Shown: positions 51,642 to 61,083, numbered from the stretch's first letter. The stretch: DNA of 64,000 bases from Paracidovorax citrulli (GCF_900100305.1 NZ_FNEY01000008.1:62001-126000); one strand, 5' to 3'. Program-made: numbers and translations. Notes: generated from the sequence alone by a model not told the origin.

Positions 51642-52310
51642 TTACTGCTCCAGCGTTGCTCCGCGATCCCCCTGCCCGAACTTGCCTCCGATTTCAGGCG
51701 CCGGGTGCCCGCCTGCGGCGTCCTGACGCGCGAACGCGTTGCGACCCAGTTCACGCGCGGTGGCGATGTGGGATGCAGCGCTCGCGCCGTCGGTGCCATG
51801 GAGGATCGTGGAAGTGGCCACCCTGGCGCCGCAGTAGTCGAAGATGCCATGATCGATCTGCGTGCGCAGCGCCTTGCCGTAGCCGTGCCGCGCATACGTT
51901 CCCTCGTCGGCACCTCCGATGCCGAGCAGGTGGACCGCAAGACGCCCGAGCCGCTTCTCGATGGCACCTTCCGGCGTTTGCGAGTAGGCCCACCCGTTGG
52001 AGAAAACGCGGTCGATCCAGCCCTTGAGCTGCCCTGGAAACGACCACCAGTAAACAGGATAGACAAGCACCAGCGCATCGGACCGGTCGATACGCTCCTG
52101 CTCGCGCAGAACGTCGGGCGGGGCGGACGCCTTCATGAAGAACGTGGCCCGGTCCGCAGGGTTGAATGCAGGCTGGAACCCCTCTGCCGCAATGTCCGCC
52201 ACCTCCGTGGTGTGCTGGCCGGGCGCTTCGACGCCCTCGGCAAACGAGCGCGCGACGGCATGGGTGAGCGACCGGGGATCGGGGTGGCTGACGACGATGA
52301 GGGCGTGCAT
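51642..52310 (-). CDS. NAD(P)H:quinone oxidoreductase, flavodoxin-like fold
   Basis: The 222-residue FMN- or FAD-dependent enzyme belongs to the flavodoxin_2 family (MdaB/KefF/NQO type) and reduces quinones by two electrons. It starts MHALIVVSHPDPRSLTHAVA, with VYPVYWWSFPGQLKGWIDRVFSNGWAY as the flavin-binding signature and HLLGIGGADEGTY. It is divergent from a TetR gene across 72 bases that contain inverted repeats, so TetR repression relieved by electrophiles or quinones is likely. Confidence 0.88.
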   Translation of the reverse strand: MHALIVVSHPDPRSLTHAVARSFAEGVEAPGQHTTEVADIAAEGFQPAFNPADRATFFMKASAPPDVLREQERIDRSDALVLVYPVYWWSFPGQLKGWIDRVFSNGWAYSQTPEGAIEKRLGRLAVHLLGIGGADEGTYARHGYGKALRTQIDHGIFDYCGARVATSTILHGTDGASAASHIATARELGRNAFARQDAAGGHPAPEIGGKFGQGDRGATLEQ

Positions 52311-52329
52311 GGGACATCCTTGTGGCGAA

Positions 52330-52381
52330 GTTAAATTACCATTCGTATATTAGCACTGCAAACTACTTTTGGTAGGTTAAC
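52330..52381. promoter_or_regulatory. Probable TetR operator and divergent promoters
   Basis: GTTAAATTACC (52330-52340) and GGTAGGTTAAC (52371-52381) form an inverted repeat matching at 9 of 11 positions and framing the AT-rich centre. A shorter repeat CTAC-TTTTG-GTAG lies at 52363-52375. The region sits between the divergent starts at 52310 and 52383 and is much more AT-rich than its surroundings. Confidence 0.6.
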
Positions 52382-52382
52382 C

Positions 52383-52994
52383 ATGTCAAGCCATCCGAAG
52401 AAGCCGGACGCAGGCCGTGCGATCCAGCGGCGCCTGCCCAAGGAGGCCCGGCAGCGCCAGTTGCTGGATGTCGCGTGGTCCATCGTGCGCAGCGAAGGCA
52501 GCGATGCGCTCACGCTGGGCCATCTGGCCGAGCGCGCGGGCGTGACCAAGCCCGTCGTCTATGACCATTTCGGGACGCGCAACGGTCTGCTGGCGGCGCT
52601 CTACGAGGAGTACGACGGCAGGCAGCATGCGCGGCTGGACGAGGCCCTCGCCGCCTGTACCAGGACGCTTCCGGCGGTGGCCCAGGTCATCGCCGCGAGC
52701 TACGTCGGGTGCGTCATGACCATGGGCCGGGAAATGCCGGGCGTGAGCGCGGCGCTGGCGGGCTCACCCGAGCTGGACGCCTTGAAGAAGGCGCATGAAA
52801 CCCTCTTCATGGACAAGTGCCGCCACGCGCTCGAGCCTTTTGCGAAGAAGCCTTTGAAGCAGGCCGCGATGCGCGCCATGCTGGGGGTGGCCGAGGCGGT
52901 GTCCTTCGCGGCACTGGCAGGGGAGGTGGAACCCGTGGACGCGGAGGAGGAGATCTACGACGCGATCCGGCGGATCACGCGCAGGGGTGGATAA
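52383..52994 (+). CDS. TetR-family transcriptional regulator
   Basis: The 203-residue protein has an N-terminal TetR helix-turn-helix (LLDVAWSIVRSEGSDALTLGHLAERAGVTKPVVYDHFGTRNGLL, residues about 27-70) and a C-terminal ligand-binding region that is not assigned. It is divergent from the quinone reductase gene and ends in a terminator. The usual arrangement is that the regulator represses both its own gene and the divergent enzyme. Confidence 0.92.
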   Translation: MSSHPKKPDAGRAIQRRLPKEARQRQLLDVAWSIVRSEGSDALTLGHLAERAGVTKPVVYDHFGTRNGLLAALYEEYDGRQHARLDEALAACTRTLPAVAQVIAASYVGCVMTMGREMPGVSAALAGSPELDALKKAHETLFMDKCRHALEPFAKKPLKQAAMRAMLGVAEAVSFAALAGEVEPVDAEEEIYDAIRRITRRGG

Positions 52995-53029
52995 GCCCCC
53001 CGCACTGCGCCGCGCGCGAGGGGCTTTTT
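52993..53029 (+). terminator. Rho-independent terminator after the TetR gene
   Basis: AAGCCCC (52993-52999) pairs with GGGGCTT (53020-53026), followed by TTT; the 20-base GC-rich loop may pair further. The hairpin begins at the tetR stop codon and probably also serves the convergent lipoprotein gene. Confidence 0.65.
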
Positions 53030-53039
53030 CAGCATTGCC

Positions 53040-54089
53040 TCAATTCGGGAAGGCGACGCCGACCAGCGGACTGCGCAGGCTGGCCGCGTTGCGCGCCGAC
53101 AGGGTGTAGGTGCTGCCGTCGTCGGTCGAGAGGTCGCTCACGAAGAAGAAGCCTTGCGCGGCACGCTGGTTCATGGCGGCCAGCTTCTGGTCCGCCGACT
53201 GCTCCAGGTTGACGGCGCTCAGGTCGTATTCGACGGCGCCGTTCTGCGCCGAGCTTTTCTCGAAGACCTGCCCGATGGCGCCACCCTGCAGCGAGAACGC
53301 GCCCAGGTAGAAACCGCCCTGCGCGCCCTGTTCGTTCAGCCGCTGGCGCAACGCGTCGCCGCTGGCCATGCCGCCGGAGCCGGACACGGGGATCACGGTG
53401 TAGGAATAGGTGGTGGCGCTGGAGTCCCTGGCGTAGAGGTTGAAGCTGTCCTGGCCCGCGCCGATCGGGCCGACCAGCCGGAAGCCCCGTGCGCCCTCGG
53501 CGTTCAGCTGGGCCTGGAAGGCATCGCTGCCCAGGCTGCCGGAGATGGCCTGCCGCTCGTAGGAGTAGGTGGCGCCGCGCGTCGCGTCGCGCACCGTGAG
53601 CAGGCTGATGCCCGGGCCGTCGCCGGACATGGTGGGCCCCTTGAAGACGAAGCCGCGTGCGCCCTGCTGGTTGAGCTGGGCCACCAGACCATCGCCCGAG
53701 TTAGCCTGCGCCACTGTCTCATAGGTCAGCCGCGAGCTGGCGTGCGCGGTGTCGGTCACGTAGAAGTCGTTCTGCGCGCTGCCCCCCGTCACCATGGCCG
53801 ACAGGTAGGCATAGCCGCGCGAGCCCTGGTCGTTCATGGCGGCCAGCAGCGCAGCGCCGGAGGCGGCGGGCTGGGCGATGTACTGGCCGGTGACCTGGGA
53901 TGGAGTGGTGCCGCCCCCGCCATTGCCGCCACCGCCGCCACCGCTTCCGCCGCCGTCCACGCCTCCACCGCCGCCGCCGCCATTTCCTCCGCCACCGAAG
54001 GCGTCTCCTCCGCCGCCGCCTCCGCAGGCGGCCAGGCAGGCGGTCAGGGCAAGGGCCGCGGCGCGGCGGGTCATGGCGAGAGCATTCAT
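53040..54089 (-). CDS. Gly-rich lipoprotein with five tandem repeats
   Basis: The 349-residue product has a signal peptide with lipobox LAAC followed by a linker of about 45 residues that is mostly Gly (runs at about residues 22-65). The rest is five repeats of about 50 residues, each carrying a version of LNxQGARGF...G...: MNDQGSRGYAYLS, LNQQGARGFVFKG, LNAEGARGFRLVG, LNEQGAQGGFYLG and MNQRAAQGFFFVS. Each also has a Tyr-rich strand (SYxYxVI). I do not recognise a named family. It should be anchored in the outer membrane, with the repeats held away by the flexible linker. Confidence 0.72.
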   Translation of the reverse strand: MNALAMTRRAAALALTACLAACGGGGGGDAFGGGGNGGGGGGGVDGGGSGGGGGGNGGGGTTPSQVTGQYIAQPAASGAALLAAMNDQGSRGYAYLSAMVTGGSAQNDFYVTDTAHASSRLTYETVAQANSGDGLVAQLNQQGARGFVFKGPTMSGDGPGISLLTVRDATRGATYSYERQAISGSLGSDAFQAQLNAEGARGFRLVGPIGAGQDSFNLYARDSSATTYSYTVIPVSGSGGMASGDALRQRLNEQGAQGGFYLGAFSLQGGAIGQVFEKSSAQNGAVEYDLSAVNLEQSADQKLAAMNQRAAQGFFFVSDLSTDDGSTYTLSARNAASLRSPLVGVAFPN

Positions 54090-54349
54090 GGAAATCCTTG
54101 GGTTACGGAGTAAGGGGGGCCGGCGGCAGCCCGTCCTGTTGCATCGTTCGTTGCGACACATCGGACCGCACGCCCGTTGCAAGGGAAAATTATTTGCACC
54201 AAGGCTCAGCGGCCCTTACCCCACCAGAGCATGGTTTGTGTTTCACGCTGTAGCCCGGCGGATTCATCACGTGTCCGGTCGAAGGCTGGAAGCTCTCGGG
54301 TTTCCCGCCTTCAGGCCCTGCCAGTGCCTGCATTTGCTGACACCTTCCG

Positions 54350-54645
54350 CGCGATGCCTGCGCCATGTCGTGGCATGCCGGCTGGAAAACGAGTTCGCCA
54401 CGATTCCTGACCTTCGCTACGAAGTGGATTTGCTGGTCACCGATGTGGACTGCGTGCGGAGGCGGCTGGGGTTCAACTGCTCGCCCCCGGGGCGAGTTCC
54501 TGGGCCTGCGCGTGAACGGCAGGAGGGGCGTGTTGTGGAAGAACGTGTTCTATCTACGAGCTTCGCGATCGCAGGATCACCCGGGTCTGGTCCGTCATCG
54601 ACAAGTCGGCGATTGAAGCGCAACTCTCGTGAGCTGGAGGCGGAT
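54350..54645 (+). pseudogene. Decayed SnoaL-like ester-cyclase gene
   Basis: Three plus-strand frames in turn give segments of a SnoaL/ester-cyclase-like protein: IPDLRYEVDLLVTDVDCVRRRLGFNC, then PRGEFLGLRVNGRR and ENVFY-like KNVFY, then ELRDRRITRVWSVIDKSAIEAQLS. Several frameshifts and a missing N-terminus make it non-functional. The rest of the stretch 54090-54784 has no further gene I can support. It forms the left border of the acquired AAA/protease pair. Confidence 0.65.
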
Positions 54646-54784
54646 GGCCGCCGCGAGCTGCGCTACGCTGGCCGGCCATTCGGCTGAAGCAAGAGGCGTT
54701 CGGAGTAGCCTCGGCATCGCCAAGTGCGAGAGGCTAAAATACCCGAGCAAACACGCAGTTTTGGGCTTTTGAAAGGAGGCGGGC

Positions 54785-55795
54785 ATGTCGACCAAACAAG
54801 TTCTGGCTCTCCTGAACTCTCATGTAGATGGAGACGAAGAGCAACTGCTCTCCATTGCGTTGCAAATAGCGGCACAAGAAGCGCGTCAAGGGCGCGCTGA
54901 GGACGCAGATAAGCTCAAGCGCCTGGTGCAGAAAGCGCGCGACCAACGCCGTGCTGGCTCCGTTTCGACTGGTCAAACACCTATTCCTCTCACACGCCCG
55001 AAGGGCGAACTGCAAAGTCTGATCGAGAGCTCCTATCCTAAAACCACCTTGTCTAACATGGTGCTATCGGAAGAAATCGCAGATCGACTCGAGCGTATCG
55101 TCCGTCAACAGACTGGACGCCAGGTGCTTCGGGAGCATGGGCAGATACCCGCTTCGCGCATCTTGTTAGTAGGGCCACCTGGCACAGGCAAGACTATGAC
55201 GGCATCAGCCCTCGCCGGCGAGTTGCGTCTGCCTTTGTTCACTGTGCGTCTAGAAGCCCTGTTCAGCCGCTTTCTCGGTGAGACGGCGGCGAAACTTCGA
55301 TTGCTGTTTGATCAGATTTCACAGATCCGTGGTGTGTATCTCCTCGACGAGTTCGATGCAATCGGCGCGCGCCGCGGCGATCCAAACGACATCGGCGAGG
55401 TCCGCCGCGTGCTTAATTCCATGCTGACATTCATGGAAGAGCCCAATATCACGGATAGTGTGGTGCTTGCTGCTACCAATCACGTCGAGATCCTGGATGA
55501 AGCGTTGGCTCGTCGATTCGACGAGGTCGTTGACTATTCCTTGCCTGACAAAAACTCTGCACGGGCCATTTTGGAGCGGAGGATGGGAAGGTTCAAATTC
55601 TCAGCCCGGTCGTGGCCATCATTAGACTCCGCATTGAATGAACTCAGCCAAGGAGAACTCGTAAGGGCTGCTGACTCCGTCCTCAAGGACGCCATCCTTG
55701 AGGGCGTTTCCAAGGTGTCTCCTGCCGCGTTGCGGCAAGCTTTAGACAACCGGCGTTTACTCAAGAAAAAATTTCAACGCTCCGCTCATAATTAA
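54785..55795 (+). CDS. ietA: AAA+ ATPase, IetA-like (defence/toxin-antitoxin partner)
   Basis: The 336-residue ATPase has an N-terminal helical region of about 80 residues, Walker A GPPGTGKT at 130-137, Walker B VYLLDEFD near 185-192, sensor AATNH and ALARRFDE with the arginine finger. It is followed after about 38 bases by a subtilisin-like protease gene. This pair corresponds to IetA-IetS, described as a toxin-antitoxin on a Ti plasmid (IetS protease toxin, IetA antitoxin) and later as an anti-phage system. A strong AAAGGAGG ribosome site precedes the ATG. GC content is clearly below that of its neighbours. Confidence 0.88.
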   Translation: MSTKQVLALLNSHVDGDEEQLLSIALQIAAQEARQGRAEDADKLKRLVQKARDQRRAGSVSTGQTPIPLTRPKGELQSLIESSYPKTTLSNMVLSEEIADRLERIVRQQTGRQVLREHGQIPASRILLVGPPGTGKTMTASALAGELRLPLFTVRLEALFSRFLGETAAKLRLLFDQISQIRGVYLLDEFDAIGARRGDPNDIGEVRRVLNSMLTFMEEPNITDSVVLAATNHVEILDEALARRFDEVVDYSLPDKNSARAILERRMGRFKFSARSWPSLDSALNELSQGELVRAADSVLKDAILEGVSKVSPAALRQALDNRRLLKKKFQRSAHN

Positions 55796-55833
55796 TTCAT
55801 TGATCGCGGTACCAAGTGGGGGATGGACTATAC

Positions 55834-58386
55834 ATGCCAGGGACTAATGATTTCGATATAAGAAACCGCCCTCATATCCCGATTGAACGCTTTCGCGAGT
55901 CAAGCACGTATACATACCCTTCACGAAACCAAAAACGAAAGCCTCTGAGAGGAGACTATGCTGCTCACGCGGCTAAATTGCTGGAACAGTTGAGCTCTGC
56001 ACTTGGTGACCTACCGCCAAGAAGTACAGATGCACGCAGAATTGTTCCGGGGCTCAAGCTTGGAACCGTTGTCGAAGTCACAACGATCGCGCCCTCTGGT
56101 CCCCGTGCACAAGCAGCCAAAATTCCTGCGTCGCTCGATTTCCCTGTTCAGGATGTCGTAGTACTTCGGGCGGAACGCAACAGCGACCGAACCGAATCTG
56201 CCCTCTTGTTTGTTCCGGATGATGCGCGAGCCTTCCTGAAAGACCGCATTACCGAATATGGGAGAGCTCCGGATCCAGACCATCGTCCCGACATCAACCG
56301 CTTTGAAATCCTAGAGCAGGTTGATGCCGCAGGCCCCGAGGCTTTGTTTACCGGTTCGGTGGACCTAAACGATCCCGCTATAGTGTGGTGGGAGCTTTGG
56401 GTTCGTCAACCGACTGTGCAGATCGATCAGATCGTGGCTGCGGCTCGCACGGCGCAGATTGACGTGCATGAGGATCGTCTGCTATTTCCTGATACGGCAG
56501 TTCTGTTCCTGCATGCGGCAGCCGCCACAATTGCCGCATTTGCCACGAGCTTGCCAGGTGCTATTACCGATATTCGCCAGGCGACGGGAACCATTGAGAC
56601 CTTTCTGACACAAGGGCGGTCGGCCATCGGGCCGCAGCAATGGATGCATGACTTGGCGGATCGGGTAGTTCCAGCGACTGATGGTGCTCCCGTGGTATGC
56701 CTGCTCGACACCGGAGTCTCCGCGCGGCATCCGCTCATTGCCCCTGCGCTTCGCGGCGCTTGGTCATACGATGAGGCTTGGGGCGTGGATGACCATGGCC
56801 TTCACGGCGGCCATGGGACTCCGCTTGCTGGCTTGGTACTTTACGGGGATCTCGAGCCACTCATGAACGACTCGCGCTACGTGTTTCTTACGCATGATGC
56901 AGAGTCGATGAAGTTACTGCCGCCGCGTGGATTTCCACCCACGAAGCCTCCCAGCTATGGGGTGGTAACGCAGGGAGCGGTCAGTGCGGTGGAGATCGAG
57001 CGCCCCGGAGCCAAACGGATATTTTGTATCGCATGTTCGACAGAAGACTTGCCGCCCGACCGTCCGTCGACTTGGAGTGGTGCGCTTGACCAAATCGCTT
57101 CTGGCTCGATGCCTGGTGAGGCTAGTGCTGTGCCTACAGCTCTGGAGCGGCCTAAGCGACTGCTGGTCGTTGCCACCGGCAATGTACAAAACGGCATGAT
57201 CCCGGACGTGCTCACATCGCAACCACTTGAAGATCCTGCGCAGAGCTGGAACGCTTTGACTATTGGTGGGTTCACCCGCAAAGATTTACCTCCCCGCACT
57301 CCTACAGGACTTAAGCCAGCGGTGCCTGCCAATCATCGAAGTCCTTTCAGTCGCGGCTCGCAGTCCTTGCCCAGCGATTTAACACCAATCAAGCCCGAAG
57401 TGCTGTTTGAAGCCGGCAACATGCTTGCCGATGCGTCCGGCTTCTGTGAGTGGGGTCCTTCAGTGTCTTTGCTGTCGACCGGCTCAAACGTTGCGCATGA
57501 GCCATTGGTGCCAATGTGGGCTACCAGCGCGGCAACGGGCATGGCGGGGCATTTCTTAGGTCGTCTGCAGGCAGCGTTGCCTAGCTTCTGGCCGGAAACA
57601 CTTCGCGCACTTGTTGTTGATTCCGCCCGATGGACAGAGCCCATGCGAAAGAAACTAATCGGTACCGGAGCACATTGGAAGACCGGTACAAAAAAGCAGT
57701 TTCAAGCACAGCTTCGGGAGGTCGGCTACGGGGTTCCAGATCTGGAGCGGGCTACCTTGTCCGCTGCCAACGATGCCACCTTAATTGCACAATCGGAAAT
57801 CCAGCCTTATGCGTTGGGATCCGATGGAAAAACAGGTGTCTTTAATCAAGTTCATTTCTATGACTTGCCATGGCCTAAAAGCGCGCTAGAACAACTAGAG
57901 AATGAAGTGGTTTCGATGAAGGTCACGCTGTCGTACTTCATCGAGCCGAATCTGACCGGTAAGGCGGCGACTAGACCTGAGACCTACCGTTCTTTCGGTT
58001 TGCGCTTTGAGATGAAGAAGCGAGGCGAGACGAATGCCCGGTTTAAGCATCGCATCTCGTCAAGCCAACAAAAGGATGGCTCAGAAAGCGAGCAGGAGGC
58101 TAGTTATTGGCTGCTAGGATCAAAAGCATTCCAGGCAGGCTCTCTTCATTGTGACGTCTGGCGTGGGCGAGCGATTGAACTGGCGGGTCACGACGCGATT
58201 GCGATATATCCGGTGGGGGGCTGGTGGAAGTCCCACTCCGGGCAACGACGTGTCAATAACAGGGCTCGATATTCCTTGGTTATCTCAATTTCCGCACCTG
58301 GTTGCGCGGTGGACCTTCATGCTGAAGTAGAGGCATTGGTTCACGCAAAAGCGATTGAGGTTGCGGTTGAGGCTACTAACGCTTGA
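55834..58386 (+). CDS. ietS: Subtilisin-like serine protease, IetS-like
   Basis: The 850-residue S8 protease has no signal peptide, so it acts in the cytosol. With numbering from the ATG at 55834 the catalytic triad is Asp 292 (CLLDTGVS), His 327 (GGHGTPLAG) and Ser 565 (ATSAATGMAG), with the oxyanion Asn about 450 (VVATGNVQ). About 280 residues of unknown fold precede the protease and about 260 follow it. In the known system the protease is toxic and restrained by the AAA partner, and phage infection is thought to release it. A GTG at 55816 is an alternative start. GC is low, suggesting recent transfer. Confidence 0.88.
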   Translation: MPGTNDFDIRNRPHIPIERFRESSTYTYPSRNQKRKPLRGDYAAHAAKLLEQLSSALGDLPPRSTDARRIVPGLKLGTVVEVTTIAPSGPRAQAAKIPASLDFPVQDVVVLRAERNSDRTESALLFVPDDARAFLKDRITEYGRAPDPDHRPDINRFEILEQVDAAGPEALFTGSVDLNDPAIVWWELWVRQPTVQIDQIVAAARTAQIDVHEDRLLFPDTAVLFLHAAAATIAAFATSLPGAITDIRQATGTIETFLTQGRSAIGPQQWMHDLADRVVPATDGAPVVCLLDTGVSARHPLIAPALRGAWSYDEAWGVDDHGLHGGHGTPLAGLVLYGDLEPLMNDSRYVFLTHDAESMKLLPPRGFPPTKPPSYGVVTQGAVSAVEIERPGAKRIFCIACSTEDLPPDRPSTWSGALDQIASGSMPGEASAVPTALERPKRLLVVATGNVQNGMIPDVLTSQPLEDPAQSWNALTIGGFTRKDLPPRTPTGLKPAVPANHRSPFSRGSQSLPSDLTPIKPEVLFEAGNMLADASGFCEWGPSVSLLSTGSNVAHEPLVPMWATSAATGMAGHFLGRLQAALPSFWPETLRALVVDSARWTEPMRKKLIGTGAHWKTGTKKQFQAQLREVGYGVPDLERATLSAANDATLIAQSEIQPYALGSDGKTGVFNQVHFYDLPWPKSALEQLENEVVSMKVTLSYFIEPNLTGKAATRPETYRSFGLRFEMKKRGETNARFKHRISSSQQKDGSESEQEASYWLLGSKAFQAGSLHCDVWRGRAIELAGHDAIAIYPVGGWWKSHSGQRRVNNRARYSLVISISAPGCAVDLHAEVEALVHAKAIEVAVEATNA

Positions 58387-58422
58387 GTCGGCACGTGGTG
58401 GGGGCATCTCTGCTCGCGTGTC

Positions 58423-58772
58423 ATGATGAATCCAGAAGTTAGACTGCCTCAACCCCTGGAGTGCATAGTCCTGATGGACTGCTTGCGGCGCAGGCCGGCT
58501 TCGGGCCTGATCTCTCACTGCGACAGGAGCAGCCAGTACTACAGGCAGGATTTCCGGGACAGGCTGCAAGCCTGGGCACAGCGCAACTCAAATGTTATGC
58601 AAGGGCAACTGCTGGGACAACGTATCACAGAGAGTCTGTGGAACTGACTGACGACCGCTTGCTTTCATGGACAGCGGTTTTCCACGTGAGAGCAGGCAAG
58701 TTCATGCACTGGGTCGCCTTCCACAACCGCTCGCGACTACATTCAGCTCTGGGCTACCTCAGCCCGATATAG
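58423..58772 (+). mobile_element. IS3-family transposase remnant (orfB C-terminus)
   Basis: Two frames give the end of an IS3-type integrase domain: GLISHCDRSSQYYRQDFRDRLQ, then QLLGQRITESLW, and finally FHNRSRLHSALGYLSP, the classic C-terminus. Frameshifts and loss of the DDE core make it dead. I see no complete terminal inverted repeat. It lies directly after ietS and before tRNA-Ser, so it may be a trace of how the pair arrived. Confidence 0.75.
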
Positions 58773-58863
58773 CACGAACAAGGCTGGTTGGCGGATTAGC
58801 GAAAATCTGCCGCTTGACGACCGGCTATGCCCTCCGGGTTTCAGGGGCAACCTCAGTGGTATC

Positions 58864-58951
58864 TGGCGGAGACTGTGAGATTCGAACTCACGGACGGTTG
58901 CCCGTCGGCAGTTTTCAAGACTGCTGGTTTAAACCGCTCACCCAAGTCTCC
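58864..58951 (-). tRNA. tRNA-Ser(UGA)
   Basis: Read on the minus strand this is an 88-nt class II tRNA with encoded CCA. The acceptor GGAGACT pairs with AGTCTCC, the anticodon stem is GCAGT/ACTGC with loop CTTGAAA, and there is a long variable arm CGACGGGCAACCGTCC. The anticodon is UGA. It lies between the IS3 relic and the urease genes. tRNA-Ser genes are frequent integration sites, which suits its place at the edge of the acquired segment. Confidence 0.95.
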
Positions 58952-58993
58952 GCAGGCTGCAGGGTTCGCATTCTAGCCGCGTGGCGCAGCCCC

Positions 58994-59683
58994 TCAGCCC
59001 CGCCCCGCCTGCAGCAACCCCTTCTTCTCGATGAACTCGATCACCTGATCCAGCCCCTGCCGGGTCTTGAGGTTGGTCATCACGAACGGCTTGAGTCCCT
59101 GTGCGGTGGTGCGCATGCGGCGCGTGTCCGCCTCCATCACGTCCAGGTTGGCGCCCACGTGCGGGGCGAGGTCGGTCTTGTTGATGACGAAGAGGTCGCT
59201 CTTGGTGATGCCCGGGCCGCCCTTGCGGGGGATCTTCTCGCCGGCGGCGACGTCGATGACGTAGATGGTGAGGTCGCTCAGCTCGGGGCTGAAGGTGGCT
59301 GCCAGGTTGTCGCCGCCGCTTTCGACGAAGACGATGTCGGCATCGGGGTATTGCGCGAGCATGCGGTCGATGGCCTCGAGGTTGATGGAGCAGTCCTCGC
59401 GGATGGCGGTGTGCGGGCAGCCGCCGGTTTCCACGCCCATGATGCGTTCGGCGGGCAGGGCGCCGCTGACGGTGAGCAGGCGCTGGTCTTCCTTGGTGTA
59501 GATGTCGTTGGTGATGGCGACGAGGTCGTATTTGTCGCGCATGGCCTTGCAGAGCATTTCCAGGATGGTCGTCTTGCCGGAGCCGACGGGGCCGCCGATG
59601 CCGATGCGCAGCGGGGGCAGGGGCTTGGTGCGGTTCGGGACGTGGTGCAGGGGCGAGGTGCTGGTGTGGGCGGTCGTGTTCAT
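58994..59683 (-). CDS. ureG: Urease accessory GTPase UreG
   Basis: UreG is a SIMIBI GTPase that delivers nickel to the urease active site together with UreF, UreD(H) and UreE. The 229-residue protein has the P-loop [13 protein letters not shown], the nickel-binding CPH in [29 protein letters not shown] and the base-specificity [10 protein letters not shown]. The N-terminus has extra His residues ([17 protein letters not shown]). It is the last gene of the urease operon in this direction, four bases after ureF. Confidence 0.96.
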   Translation of the reverse strand: MNTTAHTSTSPLHHVPNRTKPLPPLRIGIGGPVGSGKTTILEMLCKAMRDKYDLVAITNDIYTKEDQRLLTVSGALPAERIMGVETGGCPHTAIREDCSINLEAIDRMLAQYPDADIVFVESGGDNLAATFSPELSDLTIYVIDVAAGEKIPRKGGPGITKSDLFVINKTDLAPHVGANLDVMEADTRRMRTTAQGLKPFVMTNLKTRQGLDQVIEFIEKKGLLQAGRG

Positions 59684-59687
59684 GGCG

Positions 59688-60443
59688 TCATGAGCGGAAA
59701 AGGCGGGAATACTGCGTTTCGTGGCGGGCCGAGAGCACGGCCAGCATGGGGGAGAAGGCCTGGCGCTCCGCCTCGCCCAGCTGCATGGCGTGGGCCACGG
59801 CGCCGGGAATGGCCGCGGCGAGCCGCGCGAGGATGCGCTGGCCGGCGCTCTGGCCCAGGGGCACGGCCTTGATGGCGGCCTGCACCATGTTCTCGGCCCA
59901 GCCGAAGGCGCAGGCGAGCAGCACGTCTTCGGCGCGCGCCTGGGTGCGCGCGGCGGCCAGGGCGAAGGCGACGGGGTAGGTGGGCGGCAGGGCGGCGAGG
60001 CGGGCGACGTCGGACAGGGCCTCCGCATCGCCCGCGTGCTGGTTGCGCAGCCAGTCGGCGAGGGAGCGGCCCATCTGCTCGGTCTGCAGGCGCAGTTCGC
60101 TGGTTTCTCGGGTGTGCAGCACCCAGTCGTTGAGGGCGCGCACACGCTCCGCGTCGCCCGCGCGCCAAGCGGCGAGGGCCTGGTGGACGACGGCGAGGTC
60201 GCCGCGGGCCTGGGTGAGCATGAGCTGTTCCTGCAGCCAGGCGGCGGCTGCAGACTCGTTGGTGACGCCCGCGCATTCGACGGCGATCTCCAGGCCTTCG
60301 GAGTACGAGAAGCCGCCCACGGGCAGGGCGGGCGAGGCGAGCCAGATGAGCTGCAGCAGGCTGGCCGCGGGCAGGCCTTGTGGCGCCGATGCCGGATCAG
60401 GTGCTGCGGAACCGGCGGGAGCGGGATCGGGTGCAGGCGCCAT
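59688..60443 (-). CDS. ureF: Urease accessory protein UreF
   Basis: UreF is the helical scaffold that gates UreG activity. The 251-residue protein has [24 protein letters not shown], the core signature, and [19 protein letters not shown] Pro/Ala-rich N-terminal tail of about 30 residues precedes it. The ATG at 60443 is chosen because the longer open frame upstream overlaps ureE. It lies seven bases after ureE and four before ureG. Confidence 0.94.
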   Translation of the reverse strand: MAPAPDPAPAGSAAPDPASAPQGLPAASLLQLIWLASPALPVGGFSYSEGLEIAVECAGVTNESAAAAWLQEQLMLTQARGDLAVVHQALAAWRAGDAERVRALNDWVLHTRETSELRLQTEQMGRSLADWLRNQHAGDAEALSDVARLAALPPTYPVAFALAAARTQARAEDVLLACAFGWAENMVQAAIKAVPLGQSAGQRILARLAAAIPGAVAHAMQLGEAERQAFSPMLAVLSARHETQYSRLFRS

Positions 60444-60450
60444 GCGCGCG

Positions 60451-61083
60451 TCAGCGGGCGAGGGAATGCGGATGGGCGTGGCCATGGTCCTGGCCGTGAT
60501 CGTGGTGGTGGCCGCAGTCGTGGTCGTGGCTGTGCTCGTGGTCGCAAGCTTCGGTGCCATGCGCGTGAGCATGGGCGTGGTCATGCCCGTGATCGTGATG
60601 CGGATGGTCATGGCCGTGCCCGTGCCCTCCCGCCGCATACGCGCCGCCTTCGGGCTCGAAAGGCGCCTGCTGCTCGGTGACGATGAGGTGCATGGCGCGC
60701 AGCATGTCGGCGAGCACGTGGTCGGGTTCGATCTGCAGGTGGTCCGGGCGCAGTTCGATCGGCACGTGGCGGTTGCCGAGGTGGTAGGCGGCGCGGGTGA
60801 GGTCGAAGGGGCTGCCGTGCTGCGTGCAGTGGGTGATGCGCAGCACGGCCTGGGGCGCGGCGACCACGCGGACCATGCTGCCGTCCTCGGCCACCAGCAC
60901 GTCGCCGCCGCGCACGACGGTGCCGCGGGGCAGGAAGACGCCCAGTTCGCGCCCGGTGGAGTCGGTGGCGGCGAAGCGGCTTTTCTGGCGCACGTCCCAG
61001 TCGAGTTCGACGGTGGCGGCGCGCTTGAGCAGGACGGGGGCGAGGCCGTGGCCCTGGGGAAGGAGTTTGTTGGCGGTCAGCAT
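60451..61083 (-). CDS. ureE: Urease accessory protein UreE with a His-rich nickel-binding tail
   Basis: UreE is the nickel metallochaperone of urease assembly. The 210-residue protein has the UreE N- and C-domains ([35 protein letters not shown], with the conserved YHLGNRH His). The tail after residue 150 contains more than 20 His residues alternating with Gly, Asp and Ala. Such tails store nickel and are variable among species. It lies 97 bases after the acetyltransferase gene. Confidence 0.95.
   Translation of the reverse strand: MLTANKLLPQGHGLAPVLLKRAATVELDWDVRQKSRFAATDSTGRELGVFLPRGTVVRGGDVLVAEDGSMVRVVAAPQAVLRITHCTQHGSPFDLTRAAYHLGNRHVPIELRPDHLQIEPDHVLADMLRAMHLIVTEQQAPFEPEGGAYAAGGHGHGHDHPHHDHGHDHAHAHAHGTEACDHEHSHDHDCGHHHDHGQDHGHAHPHSLAR

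Noticed and set aside
53900-54010. Plus-strand Pro-rich ORF opposite the Gly tract
   Set aside because: It is the complement of the poly-Gly linker; the minus-strand lipoprotein has a signal peptide, lipobox and repeats.
60450-60640. Upstream extension of ureF rich in Thr
   Set aside because: It is the out-of-frame translation of the His-rich tail of ureE; the ATG at 60443 gives a normal UreF.
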